Shown: positions 31,851 to 45,439 of the stretch, one piece after another
Layout: every line of letters starts with the position of its first letter
How positions within the stretch are numbered: position 1 is the stretch's first letter
Assembly: GCA_037951165.1 (NCBI GenBank)
Contig: JBBDHG010000130.1
Location: forward strand, 411,501 to 475,500
Direction of reading: 5' to 3'
DNA: 64,000 bases
Source: Lophius americanus
Lineage: Eukaryota > Chordata > Actinopteri > Lophiiformes > Lophiidae
Position numbers and translations under genes: made by a program
Notes under the pieces: model-generated
Told to the model about the DNA's origin: nothing
Seen by the model: only the letters and a program-made list of their open reading frames with translations
The model's database searches: none

Positions 31851-34800
31851 TCAGTCCAAGGCAGGCTTAGGAATACGGATCCAATTATGCAATGTGTCAG
31901 GAAATATGGTACGACGAATGGTGTCAAAGAAAGACGTCAGGCCGAACAGAATGTGAGCCTGTGTGAGAAAACCTCCGTTCGAATGTATGAGCATCCAAAC
32001 ACACTATTGTCCGTTAAAATCCAGGACCCAACAAAAGTTGGTTTTGAAACAGGATCGGTCGAGTTTGAACATTGTAAATTTGGAGAAATCCTTTTTTTCC
32101 CAAACCACGTTTATTGCTGCTCAGGGGCAGTTCTCATCTCCAGACTTTGTTCTGTGTTCCCGAGTGCTTTGATGTTATAGTGTGTAAATATATATGTATA
32201 TAAATGATTCAATGCAGCCTTACGGTAGACAAACACTTAACTGAGCAGCGTGGGAATGAAGGTTCATTGGGAGCAAACGTCTGAGAGTTTAGTAAATATA
32301 TGATCTCCCAGATAATTGGATGTGCGGAATGCGCCCAGAAGTCGTGCTTGATTCGCTTTAACCTTAACCCTGATGGTTGCTCACGGCTATGGCGTGATCG
32401 GAGATTGCTCGTCTTCATGCACACTTTTCCCTCTGCAGATTGGACGGGCTGTCGTGCACCACTTCTGATTTTCAATCAGAAGCGATCCAAGCCCGGTTGC
32501 CATGCAGTGTGAGGGGTAAATGCTGGGTCATTTGATTCCCCCAGCCCTAATGAGAAGCTTCTGTCTATACACGGCTTTCATTTTTGTCCAGTCGTACACA
32601 GCAGATGAGAGTCAGAGACGGCACGGCTGACAAGGCCTTTCCTTTTCCAAAATAGACCAATCCAGTTGGGACCAGAACCTGTAATAGCACAGCATCTTGT
32701 ACATGGGTGCCACTTCAAAATCATTTGATTTCCAATGAAGTTTCAGTTTGCCCAAGGGACTAATTGCATGTCTATCAAATTAATATAAAGCAGAATCCTT
32801 GCGATGATCAAAAGATGTCCTGGACTTGTCTGCAAAGAGAGATGGTCTCGTTAGGATCATGTTGGCATGTAGATATCTTGGAGGATTACAGTGGATGGTC
32901 TCACAGAATGAATAACTGGCGCCGACACTTTCTCTACTCTTTGAACATTGCACCTTACATCCATATTCCAAGTAATTGCTAGCAATATGATCCAAACCGT
33001 ATGAAAGCTGGACATGCTGATGTGCACACGTCTCCAACACACGGTTTCCTGAACATCTGATCTGGAGTTGCTCACTGTGTTTAGTTCACAGTAGTGCTGT
33101 GGAGGACTGGGGCCTTACTTTGCATCGCTCAACACGAAAAGGTCTAAAATGAAAAAACCTGTACGTTTATGAATCAAAGTCAGTTTCCTCTGATTGTTCA
33201 GCCAAACAATGTCAGTGGCCGATAAATGATGTAATTAGGCTAATGGTCCAGCAGACCTGTGTGTTCCTGACAGCAAGGACAGCAGAGCCACTCTGTGGGA
33301 GAGAGCGGAGCATTGGTGAGGATAGTAAGTCGTGTATCTGGCAGGCGTTCCTTTCATTTATGGCGCCGTGTTTTGTGTTTAACAGCCTGTGGTCATGATT
33401 GAAAGATTTGTTGGACAGTAAGGAGACCTACATCCAGTACTAAGGAAACCACGAAGGGACAGATTTGCATGTTAAAAGATTTGTACCTGTTGATCAGGAC
33501 ATTTGTACCAATCACATGGATGTTAATTGCGGGAGTATACAGAAAAAGGTTGCACTCCAACTCGCCAGGGTTGGCCGATCAATTGTCTTTTGGGCTGGTT
33601 CAGCTTTATTATTGTAGGGCTTATTTAGCCCAGTTGCAGAATGGCAGAAGGAGGTGAAGAAATGGACTCCATCTTAAAACTAAAGTTATTCCAGAAATTC
33701 AAGCGTGCAGGCTGGACGGACCCTGGTCTCCATGCCAATGACAATGACCTTTTACTGTAACCGAAGTACAGCTATAATGGTCATCCAACCTCTTTGTAAA
33801 TAAAGAAGAACTTCGTCTTTGAGCGATGAGCAGCTTTGGGGAGTTTGATGGATTTGAAGGGTGGCCAGAATCGCGAAGGATCTTAAGTTTAGTCCCATGT
33901 TTACTCCTTCTGTTTACTCTTCTTGTAAAACAAATGTATTGCTCCGTTATTTTTTGACAGTCACTCAGATGTTGTTTCAGAACTTTATGCAGCGCTGTTC
34001 ACTGTGAGGAGGTGCCACGATGCCCACAGGACTCATAAAGACCTGAGGAACAAACAGACTTCATTCTTGCACCAGGACCGCTACTCGCCGTTTATTAATG
34101 ATTTATACTCAGAGGCCTGGCCTCATATGCGCGTGGTGACGTGGACGTTCAGGCCCGGCAGTCTGGCTGGAATCTGAAGTGATCCTGTTTCATCCCGATG
34201 GACTTGTGTTTGACAGCATTTCTGCATGTTTAGTGGTCGTGTTGTAGAATGTGAGGGGTTGAAGTTTGCTCTTGTGTCTCTGGTAACATAAATAAAGGCT
34301 ATATGAATTATTCATGATGCAGCTCCCGAACACTGAAGGCTTTGAAATTCACATCTTCATCAGTCATCCCACTGTAGAGACCTCATTACTTATTATCCTA
34401 CATTATATTCAATTTTAATATAATAACATACTGTAAGCAATTATTAATACACAAACCAACATTTTCTTCTCATAATTGTGATATGTAATCAAAATTCCAA
34501 CTATAATCACTTCTTTGGTTTTCCTATAACCTGTTACCACCAGTAAAGATATGAATACATATATAAATACAGATTCACCATATTCTAGTCCAAAGGAACT
34601 ATACGGGTTGGTTTTTTTGAGTCACTCGTGTTCTGTTCTCCTGTCCTGATGTTTATGGCTTTAGGAGAGGACTGTAGAATTAATGGGATGATATTCTATC
34701 CCACTGATTTTATTGAGGTCAATCTATCCGGTACCGTCAGTTCTTCTCTCCAGAGTAGCTATAATCGTACCGATGGAGACAACATATCATTTTGGAGATG

Positions 34801-36196
34801 GACCGGTCTGGACCAGATGCACGGCTGAACCATTGGATTCGGAAGAGGGACCAAAAACAGAACCTCCTTTGCAAAGGTAAGAGATTGAGAAGTGAACAAA
34901 ATCCATTATTACATTGTGATCATAAGTGAATTATTCACATTACCTAGAGGATTAATAATCCAGTGACAAATTTAACATACCTTTGAGGGCACATTCCATT
35001 TCACTCGCTAATAAGCCCTGAATCATAATTACATCTCAATTTGGTTGAAAGCTGTATAACATTTGCTCAGTTATCCATGTTGTCTGATTGCGGCGGCATC
35101 TTTTGTGTCTGCAACAAAGAACAAATCCTCTGGAGCTACCTTACATTCAGGCACTCCCACTCTTTGACTCTAAAGCCCTTCTATTATAATTTATGTTCTT
35201 TTACTTTTAATCATTTGTAAGTGCGCTGAAGAAGACAACGTCTGCAGAGATCCCTCCATCCAATGGGACATTGATTACATATCAGTCAGGGTGGAGAGAA
35301 TAAACGTCTGGACTGAACAGCCAACGAGATGAGACACCGAAAGAGACATGGTTTTTTATTCCTTCTTTTGGCTTGTGTTGATCTGATATCGATTACCTGA
35401 CATCTGTCGAATATCCCACTCTGCATTGCGGATAGATGCTGATTGGGTGCAGGGGGTTGGGATGAGGGGAGTCTGGTGGGACATCAGCAAAACTGATAAG
35501 GACCATCCCCCAGCAGGGACGTACGATCGACCCGTCTTTTTCTGTGACTGTGATGGAACAGATACTTGGATTTTTAACATGGGTCCAAACTTATCTTCTC
35601 TGCTGACCCACATGCTCGCCAGGAGGTCGCTCTTTAAAGACTTTCGTATGCAGACTCTTCTGTGATCTACGAATTGTTGGGAAAGCTTGTTTGTGTTTTC
35701 CTCCCAGCAGTGAGCCATTGTTCACTGCTGAATTGGACACTTCAGTGATGGAAGAATGAACACTCGAACACTTGTTTTTGTTTTTTGGTACTAGTCCTCT
35801 TAGTATGAAAACCACAGAGAACCTCAGTACAAATAGCATCTGTGTGGACCAAAAGCCATTTCCAATCCTGAATAAAGATACTTTTCAAACTAAACAGCTA
35901 TTCTTTAGTTATTAAGTTAAGTTATTTTTTTCGAGATTTTTATGTAGTGCTTTGGAATGTATGCCTTACTGTGTCATGTATTTATTTTCATCAATCAGTC
36001 TGCTATACAAAATAACGTCTTTCAAATTAGCATTCTCTATCAGTGCTACGATACTGTGGTGTACACAATCTAGTGTTCACATGGTGCTGATTCTAAGCCC
36101 AGATAAAAAAGCCATGGTTGTGTAAGGAAGGGCAAAATGTGAAAAAGATACCCTAAAATTCACTAGTGCCTGCTGTGGAGACCCCTAATTAGGAGC
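31851..36196. other. No gene recognised
   Basis: Long AT-rich non-coding stretch. Reading frames up to about 120 codons (for example 35356-35718 minus) have overlapping antisense frames and no domain signature. No tandem array or recognised transposon. Confidence 0.4.
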
Positions 36197-36255
36197 ACAA
36201 TAATAATAATAATGATGATGAGGATGATGATAATATTAATGATTATTATAATAAG
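36197..36255. repeat. AAT/ATG trinucleotide microsatellite
   Basis: (AAT)4-5 passing into (GATGATGAG) and then TAATAT and TTATTATA. Short and imperfect. Confidence 0.7.
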
Positions 36256-38319
36256 CACTATGATGCTTGCTTCTGGATCTTCTATCTACGTACTCTCTGT
36301 CTTTGTCAACAAAATTATGACTAAATAAATATTGTGAAAATGGTTATAATTTGATATTCGAAAATGCTTCGTCTTAATAAAGGTTCTGTGTTGATACAAC
36401 AATTTTGTGAAATAGCTCGCTGTGCAAACCGATCTGGAGAAATGTGTAAAAAGCTCTGTAGTTTGTATGCCAGGCCAGTAGTTGACAGTGTAACTGTTGG
36501 AATGATGGCCCATGTCTTTTTTTCCCGTGTGGCCATCGGGATGAAAATGTTACGGCCATGGCTGGCGTGAGACCGTGTCGTTAGTTTCCACATGAATCCT
36601 GCTTGACTGTTTACGATAAAGGTGGCGTTTTAAGAAGGTTCGACTCCAAACCAAGAGGTGAGAAGTAATAAAGTATAAATACTTCAAGACTAGTATAAGT
36701 ATAAATACTTTATTACAGTGTTTAAGTAGAGTTTTCAGTTTTCATTTCTCTGATGTTTTTTTGTATTTGTTTCCTGTATTTAAGAAAGTTCTGAACTTTC
36801 CACTCCCTACGTCGTCGTTTTTTTTCGTAGTTGTGTTAATATTTGTATATGAAAGTGTTTTCTTGGCATTAAGACTAAATAAAATAAAATAAAGCGTTCT
36901 GTTGAATCCATCGGTGTCTCATCATTCGTTACAGAAGAACCCAGACAACAGATTTTTAAAAACAGGAGAAACTCAACAATCTGAGTTTTCTGTTCTTACA
37001 TAAAGATCATTTACACACAATACTTTGTTTAGCTGTGGATAAGAGTATTTAAGTTAAAGTTCTTCCTCCTTTAAATGATAATATTAATACAACATGAGGT
37101 TCAGGTGGGCTGGTACAATAGAATTGAGTATTTTTGCCACCTCTGCTTGAAACCTTTTATTTAAAATTTGCTGTTCTTACGTGAAAAAATGGCCAAATCG
37201 CTACAGAAGATGAACGTTTATGAAAAGACTGCTGTGGCTGCTCAGCCTTTTGCCTGCACGACTTCAATCACTCACTCTTTATTAGGATATGTTTTCTGTC
37301 ATTAGTTTGTTACCAGCCCCTCTGCCCTGAAGAGCCCACCGGTGTTTGAGTTATCATTTCACTCATGTGTTGCTTTATGAAAGGCTGCGGCCTTGTTTGC
37401 AGGGACTGAGAATAATCGTTGTGTTTATATGATCAGTGGTAGATGGCAACCATTCCTCTCTAGAGAGATGTGAACACGTTCCACCTGCTCCAGCCTCCTA
37501 AAGCAGTAATGCTTCTCACAAAGAGCTCCATGACTGGCTTCAGACTGCCTTCTTTATGTTAGCTCTGCTGCTGTTGTATCTGTCAGTAGTGTTCAGGTAA
37601 TTCATGTTTCCTCTAATTGCCGCGTACATGTGCAACAATAACTTTGGTGTAGGTTCAATCTGCAGGCTCCATCATCTCTCAGATGTTTGGTTCTAATGGA
37701 TCTGTTCTTGTCTCTTGCTGTGCTGTATGACTTCCATGTTTTTTATTATACATCCACATTTACAATAGCTGCATCTAATTTACAAGCGATACTATTTTTC
37801 TGCCTAGAGATGAAAGTGATGCTGCCTGTCATGTTTTCCTTCTAGAAAACACCCATAAGGGTTTAACAACATCATTATCTTCCTGCCAGATGATCCTGGA
37901 GTGGATCTTCTTCTGTGCTGAGTGTAGCTTTACCAACAACAAACATGTCTTGTTAAAAAGAAGTTGATGTCAGGAGAAGAATAGACAATGTTGTTAGGGT
38001 TTTTCCCATCTACCATTACATCAAAGGAGGCGAGACATTTGCGTAAATCCACTGATTTGAATTCATGAGATGGTGTGAAAACTACTTCATCTCTCCGACG
38101 AGAACAAAATTCACCCTAAAGTTCTACTAATTAACATTTATTAAGATAAGACATTATGTATGAACACATAAGAGCCAAATGAATCAGTTTGTGCCGATGC
38201 ATATTACAGGCAATTTGGAGCCAAATGGCTAGAAAAGAGTTCAAATAGGCCAAAAGAATATAATATTTATTAGTGGTATGGTTTTCTTACTTACCCTACC
38301 CTAACCCTCTCAGGGGTTA
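36256..38319. other. No gene recognised
   Basis: Non-coding. 'aagtataaatactt' is repeated in inverted form at 36674-36713. Otherwise unassigned. Confidence 0.4.
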
Positions 38320-38340
38320 GAATGTTATGGCTGATTGATG
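38320..38340. mobile_element. Solo terminus of the Tc1-like family
   Basis: GAATGTTATGGCTGATTGAT matches the right terminus of the element at 17723-18103 apart from small changes. CCCTACCCTAACCC lies just upstream. No transposase sequence or partner terminus was identified nearby. Confidence 0.45.
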
Positions 38341-38943
38341 TGTATTCTGGATGTCTGAAAGTCTTCTCAATAAGATCAAAAATTTAGATCTCATGAACAA
38401 AAATGTTGTGGTTACAGACCAATTTACCACCCAACCAGGCGAGAAGGACTCCTCCTGAGATTGTGGATAAACTTCTAAAGAGGAAGGAGGTGTGGCCGAG
38501 CTCATCATCAAACATCCATCTGAGAGGAGTTTCTCCTCCACCTAAAATCTCTTGCCAACCAAGTCGTCCTCTCCTTCTACGTACGTTAATTAATTTTCAA
38601 TTCTCTTTCCTTTAGGTCACTAGTGAAGCAGCAGTCCTTTGTGGCGCCCAGGATCCAGCCCCGGCCCAGGCGCCACTCTGCTCACTCTGCCCACTCTGCC
38701 CAGGACTAAGTGTTAAGTGATCCATCGTGTCCCTGCAGTGAAGCTGCACATGGTTGCATTTACATGTTCATGCAGTATATGATTTAGGTCGTACACCACG
38801 GGCTCATGCTACAGACAGTTTGTCTACAAGACCAAATCAAAGAGTGAATACATCTAGGAATGAAATTAGGGAAACTTGCGTCAGACATACAACATCTGCT
38901 GGACCACAAGCGAGTGGTGGAGTGGAGATCACCGAGCTCTTAC

Positions 38944-39192
38944 CTTTGTAGAAGCACTCCTCGCTGTGCATGATGGTAATTCTGTGCCCGCTGTGACAGG
39001 TGGCCCGGTGGAGCTCACAGTGGTTCTGATAGAGCTTGCCGTCTGAACCGCACACTGGTTTATAGTGCGGTTTACAGTGATCCAAGCATCTACACTCCCC
39101 TTGACCGGTCTCATGGTTGACCACACAGTGACGCCCCAAACCACAATATTTGTGCTCACAGGGACCTGGAGAGACGGTGTGACCCAAAAAAC
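38944..39192 (-). CDS. Follistatin/Kazal-domain exon of a follistatin-like 4/5 (FSTL4/FSTL5) gene
   Basis: One internal exon of 249 bases (83 codons) on the minus strand. The acceptor is a T-rich tract plus CTGCAG ending at 39193. The donor is AAAG|GTAAGA with GT at 38943-38942. Both introns are phase 1. The translation starts GFLGHTVSPGPCEHKYCGLG and ends in EECFYK plus a split Gly codon. It contains ten cysteines with follistatin spacing: CEHKYC, GRHC, GECRC, DHC, then the Kazal core YKPVCGSDGKLYQNHC, HRATC, EEC. This family is secreted and carries an FS/Kazal domain, two EF-hands and two Ig-like domains; the Kazal part is structural rather than a proven protease inhibitor. The start at 'GF', the 'CGLGRHC' and 'HYKPVCGSDG' words and the expected K-G-D exon junction favour FSTL4/FSTL5 over FSTL1 or FSTL3. 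As I recall human FSTL5, the first half is closer to it, while the C-terminal third (SGHRITIMHSEEC) is more like FSTL4, so I do not choose. No other exon was recognised, so the flanking introns must be long or the other exons lie outside. Confidence 0.88.
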
Positions 39193-42100
39193 CTGCAGAA
39201 AAAAACATAGCAAAAAAATAAATTAACCTTTTGTCCGACCATCTTATTAATATGAACATTGACCACCTTAAACTTTTGATGCCTTTTTTTGTGATATAAG
39301 GAAGTATTTTCTAGCACATGGGTGTAATCATTGAGGTAAATTTCAGTTTTGTGGCAACATGTCAAGTTAGATAAGAGAATGTCTAATTATTTAAGTGTGC
39401 AAGTTTAGCTATTTTCAAGCTTCATTTACTTTCTCTTTGAGAATGAACTGGATTGACCTCAAACATGGTCAATGCGTTCAACGTCGACAATAAATACTTC
39501 ATTTTGTGTTAAGCAGTGGAGCCATGGCTTGGTTTTCACTACCATATCCTGAATTGGGGATAATGACCCAATCCGACTTTGACTGTCCTTGAACCCAACT
39601 TGAACCAGAACATAAGTTCTAAATATTTCTCCAAACCCGGCCCTAATCCGAAACACTATTGATCGAGCCTCGCCCAAAAAGTTGACAGAAAGGAGTTATG
39701 GAGTCATAAGCGATGACTTCTCCCGTTTCTGCTTGTTCTACGTGATGTTAGCTGCTGGCTGCTACTTAGTAGACCTCCTAGTGCGCTCTAAGTTGTTAAC
39801 ATTGCGTTGCGTTTAGCTAAGGCAAGCTAAGGCTAATTTTAGCAGTTAGCAACTCCCATAATCCTCCACGGCAAGGATACAAAATACAGTATCTGGCTAT
39901 AGCCTTAGGACATTTATGTAACATGAATGAATCATGGCCATTGTCCATCTACGGACAACAGGAAGTAAGCCTTGGATGATATATTATGTATTATCTGGAG
40001 GAAGATAAAACTTTACAGAAAGTGGCATTGAACTCATATGGTGTCCAACACGCAAAAAAATTCAAAGCCATTCAACAGTCTGATTTCCAGTAATGAGGCC
40101 ATGGCCACCACACGCCACACATGAAGGACGGTGTGAGGGTTCAACCCTCCTTGCAACTTTAATCACAGTTTGAATCTCCTTGAGGCTCCTTTGGTTCAAC
40201 TCCTCAGGGAATCAACCTCCATACTGGAGGTTTCTTCTTTTTTTGTATCTACTCACAAAAGTTCATAAATGATTCAAGTCAAAGTCACGGCGTAGCACCC
40301 ATAGCAGGAATGACCTTTGAATGCCCTTCAAAGTAAAACAATTGTGTTATTTGATATTGACAGAGGCCAGACTGCAGAGAGACGACATACCTGGAGGTGT
40401 ATGAACTCTAATCTAGTCCCAGAGGAAGATCCAAGGCCGTCCAATTCCGGCTGAATCTCGTTCTGTATGGGGCATGCAGTAAACCCATGCCCCATACTTC
40501 CGCTCAAGCTTTGCCATCATAGAGACAATTCCAAAACATTTAAGGAATGAAGGGAGCCCATATTATAAACCTCTGACAGCACATCATCAGAAGAGCTGCT
40601 CGCGTAAAAAAAACCAACAAATTTGAATATAACACTGCTATATTTATGTCTCACCGTCTGTCACTTTTTTAATATGGGTTTGCTTTCATAGAATGAGGGC
40701 TAATGCTGAAAGATGAAAATTGTTTTCTTTTTAAAATTATGACCCATATAGAAACATTTGAGAGCAGCTGCTTGATGTAAACAAAGTGATGCCAGGGTCA
40801 TCAGCCTACTTCACTGTGAAAACCGAGAGAACAGACAGCCATTAAAGACTAGGTCTACATGGGCCGCCTAACCTTCAGCAAAAACAGGAAGTAAGACTGG
40901 CTTCACAGTCTCACCTTCAGCAATACGTGATTACCGTTGCTTGGCAGCACTCTGCCCTAGGATGTCTTTTATTGGCTTGATCTCACTCTTTCAATCACAC
41001 AGAATTCAACAATCCCTCTAAATATAAGAGTTTGTGGAAATTAGGGCACCTTTAATTTGTGCATATGCACATCAGGAGACGTAGGCAGGAGAATTTATGA
41101 TCTCCTTTCCCCAACAGATAATTAGAGAAATATCATACAGATAAAACTCCCAGATGAGATTTCTCATCGGATTGTCCTGATTCTTCTTTAAGATTTATAT
41201 CTTAAAGTAACTGTAGTTGTCATTGACTTAGTCTGTAGATTATTTGATTCATTCATTTCTGTGAGTCATGGAGGATGCCAGATCCTATCCTAGCAAGTGG
41301 AAGAGTACACACTGCCAACAACCAATGTGCCAGAGGGAAACCCTCAGGGTCTTGTAGACCGTCAGAGAAGGCCAAACACATCAGCATGTCAAATATCAAA
41401 GTTAATTTTTTTCATTTTATAAATGTTCAGGTCTAAATTTCATGTTGGCCTCATTTTCTATCAGGTTTGTTTCACAAGAAAAAGGGTTACTGTCCTGAAA
41501 TCAACAAAATAGTTATCCAATCAGATTTTTTGGGGATTGTCGTTGCTAAGCAAAAAAAAGGGTTGCTCATTGATTGGCTAGGATTTCATCACCAGGAAGG
41601 AAGGCCATGGCCTTTTGTTTTCATTTAGAAGGTGACAGGAGAATTAACCAATCAGATGGTGATTTATAGGGGGTGGGTCTTAGGAAGGCCAAAGCCGACT
41701 TGCTTGCAGTCGACCCTAAAAGAAAGCGGCCAAGTTAGCGCATCTCCAGCATTTGAATTGACAGAAAAAGGAAAAATTGTTGAAAGTCATTTCAAGGCTC
41801 TATGACGATGTTATGGAACTATTTTTTTAAAGAGAGAGAAGAGGACAGACTTTGTCTTCAGAGGAAGAACAGCTTTGGTGAGTCTTGTTTTTAAATAACT
41901 TAAATAACTGTTGTTATTTCTGTCTTCAGATGTTTCCTGCTGCTGCTGGGACGTGAATGAGGTCCAGATTCTTTCTCGTATGTTTGACGTGGGTCTGAGA
42001 AAAGCTGCTAACTTACATTTGACAGTGTTTCTTTCTTGGGGGTGTCATGAGTGAACGTGACTGGTTGTTGAGAGTCGATCAGTTAGTGAAGACGGTTATT

Positions 42101-44389
42101 TGAGATGTATCTACTAGTGATGCAGCATCATGTCCTTCTGTGTGATGGGGCTACATCCCCCGTGCAGTCAGTGTCCATGCAGTCATTGTTTGTCCTCAGA
42201 GGTCTTTAGCCGGGTTTCAACCACACCGTGATTCAGTGCAAGACAGTAGACCTTAAAAGTGAAGGTTCATAAATAAGAGCACTAAAAAAACTAAGATTAT
42301 GCTAAAATAGAATAAAATAAATAATAGAGGAACAGTGTCTTATTTGTAGTTCACATCCTCTGGTTAAGCAGTCTAGTTTGAAAAACGAATTCAATTAAAA
42401 AAATCTAAACAGTTGCTGATTAATTTTCTTGTCATATAATTTTATCTCTGCAGCGCTTGTACTTATTATGATTATTACTTTAACTCTCCACACTGAAAGA
42501 CAAGAGGTTAAAGGAGTGGTTTGGTTTTTTTGGTTAGCTATAGTGTCTCAGATTAAGTGACCTTTATAAAGACAAGGTCCAGACACCATTTCTTATTCAA
42601 AGGCTATGCAGATGAGTGTTTGAATTGTAAGTATAAGCTAAATAAAATATGTGGAGAGTACCCAAGAGCAAGACACTTTCTCCAGCAACATATGTTGATA
42701 TCTACAAACAAACATCAAATTGAATGTTTTTCAAAGCTGCACTGTTGCTTAAAGTTCTGAACATCCAGGCATGTTGGCAGTGATGTTAGAGAAAGAAATG
42801 TCACTATGAAAGGATTAATCTGAACACAGGTTGCTCGTTTTGCTAAAGGATTTCCGGTCATGTCTGATCTTCAACTACCTCTGCAGGGTTTAGAAGACTT
42901 AAGCCTTTTTTTGGGCCAATTGTTTTTATTTGATGACAGTTGTTAGTAGACATGAGCTGGACCCTCCCATACTCTTTAGCATACGACCCCGGCGGCAATT
43001 CCTGGAGGCTATGTACCATAGGGGGGCAGGCTTCACAGAGTTTTTCGGCCACCAGACACTTGCCGAAAAGTTCCCCTGCCATGACCTCTGTCTCCTCCCC
43101 CATAGTCACCGAAGTCAAATGCTTAATTTTCTGAGTGTGTGTCTCTTTTTCAATACAGGGATTCAGTATATACATTCAAAATTTGTCATATTGCATCTCC
43201 CATTTTTTTGTCTGCATCTGGGTTCAAACTATTGCCTTAACGTTTCCTACCATATCTGGCTCCAAAAGCGTGCCTCGGTCTCCCTTACCTCGGATGAGTT
43301 GAAAGTCCCTATGGGCCTATTCATTGGGGTCATCAAATTGCTTTTATTTCATCCCCTCTAATAAGAAAACTTTGATTTATGAGGCCCTACCAGCGGCCAC
43401 AGCCCCAAACAGCAACAGCTATCCTGGAAGACCCTGTTTGGAGTGCTCCAAACCGCAACTCAGTAAATCGTAGCTATAGACCCTCATCCAGCTAGAAAAC
43501 TAATAGAAACTATTGTTGCTACCTACCCTGCAAAAGGGTTAATGATAATCTAATTTTCTCCTTTGGCTGTTGCAGACAAAAAAGCGGGGCGTACATACAT
43601 CAGGTGGTATCATCCATCTGGTGTCAAGTTTATGCTCTGCTTATGCTATAAGTGGCCAATAATAAGTCCGCGTTTTAATATCATATGATGCCGAGACATG
43701 TTAGCGAGCAATATGTTTGCTAAAATCGTTACCCTTCCCTGCTTGTCTTACTCTGCCAAATCTCCCACTAGCTGAATTACTAATATGGATGCATTATAAA
43801 TAAGATGATTTGGGTGGTAATGGCTTCATTTTCATTTACTTTCACATTTCTTTGGCAACTTATCCGTTTGTGGATTTAATTAATACCTGCTTTCAGTAGT
43901 TATGTTCATATTAATGTAATTTCTTGGGGCAAATTCATGAGAGGGAGGCAGAGTCATCCACCTAATTCAGTCAGTCGACTTGAAGAGTGAGAGCCTTAAA
44001 ATAATTAACTCCCTCGGCAGGGTTTTATAATTAAACTTATATGTAAATCCTCAATGTCATTGGTTGCCATTTGTTTCACCTCCGATACACACTCCTGGCA
44101 TGTAGGGTATATTCTGACTTCTAAGATTATACTTATCAAGGCGAGTTTAAGTTGGGAAATGATTTCAGTATTGATCAAGACCATGACAGGAAGGTTTAGA
44201 TGAGATGGGACCTCGAGAGCCTCGTGGCACAGGTAGCGTATGATCAGCTTTGTTCTACGAGGGGAAATTCATCCTGGGCCCAGCGCTACAGTCTGCTGCA
44301 TCAAATGCATGATAATAAGAATAAGAATATTTCTAAAAACAACAATTGGCAATCCATGCATCCATCAATGGGTGGCGATGGCAATAGGC
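39193..44389. other. Probable intron of the FSTL4/5 gene; no other gene recognised
   Basis: Upstream (5') intron of the minus-strand exon by position. At 41640-41700 there is a CCAAT-containing block (aaccaatcagatggtg ... gggtgggtct), but no transcript evidence. Frames at 42858-43361 are open on both strands and unidentified (see findings). No tandem arrays. Confidence 0.4.
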
Positions 44390-44525
44390 TAAAAAGAGTA
44401 CTCAAGACTTCCCTTTGCCCAGCATCACTCTCCAGCTCACTTTTGGGAACCCAAGGCATCCCCAGACCAGACGATATATTAAGTTCCCCTTCGGGTCCAC
44501 CTTGGCGGAGAATCTCCAAACATTA
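44390..44525. mobile_element. Teleost LINE-like repeat fragment
   Basis: 'ccagcatcactctccagctcacttttgggaacccaaggcatccccagaccagacgatatatt' followed by 'ggtccaccttggcgg' resembles, in the same order, a very common teleost repeat reading 'ctctccagctcctcttgggggaccccgaggcgttcccaggccagacgagatat...'. It is AT-shifted by CpG decay. Only about 135 bases are recognisable. Confidence 0.5.
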
Positions 44526-45439
44526 AAATTTCCTTCAGTTAAAACAGGCTGACGGATATCAGATCATAGTTTCAGCATTATCTTCTAACCATCATCAGAG
44601 AGGATTTAGAGGAGCTACAAGAGTGTACACTGTGACCTGATTGGAGCTAGTCAATTTGCTAGTTTATTAAATCCCCACGGTGTCCTGGCACAATGATTAT
44701 TTGGTTGAATTTGAGTCGCAAAACCAGGCATCTTCTGCCAGCTGCGGATCACAAAGGGCGCAGTCAATTGTTATCTGTATGCACATCCAGCGGTCTGGTC
44801 ATCAGCTGACGCCACAAACAAATGAGGGATTATGCACGGATGCTCTTTTAAAAGAGATAAACTGGGTGCTGGGTGCTGATGTTGAATGAGAGTCTGAGTC
44901 TTGACAGGACTGCACCTTTGCACAGGTAAAGTGGTTTAAGAGGCATCGATCATGCAGAGGTGGAGGGGATTTAATACATCTGAGCATGGGAGTTTGACTG
45001 GAACCTAAGTGACCATGACATTAAGATGCCTTTTAATATTATAGTAGATATTATAATTACGTGATGATAGTTCAAAATTTCTCAATATCGGTAGTTTTTC
45101 ATATCTATTAAGAAACAGTAGGTTCAAGCATAATAGAGTATTTAACCTATTTTTGACAGTTGTTAATTATTTAATATTAATAGAGATATTGGCATAATAT
45201 TTTTTTTCTCATACAAATTGTAATATTTACTGGCATCAGCTGTATAATTGGCAATTATTGGAAATGAAGACAGAGTAACGTCTGACAATGTTTGGATATG
45301 ACTGACGACACTTAATAAAGCTTTCATGAAGATAAATTAACTGTTGACAGCTTCTGGAGTCGAAGTTAACTTCTCGTAATGAAATGCTTCAAGATGTTAA
45401 ATACTTGACAGTCTGTTTTAGACATTTCTCAGGCTTAAG
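44526..45439. other. No gene recognised
   Basis: AT-rich non-coding sequence, no repeats recognised. Confidence 0.4.

Noticed and set aside
35356..35718. 120-codon minus frame
   Set aside because: No domain. Overlapping frames are open on the other strand, and the composition is like the surrounding non-coding DNA.
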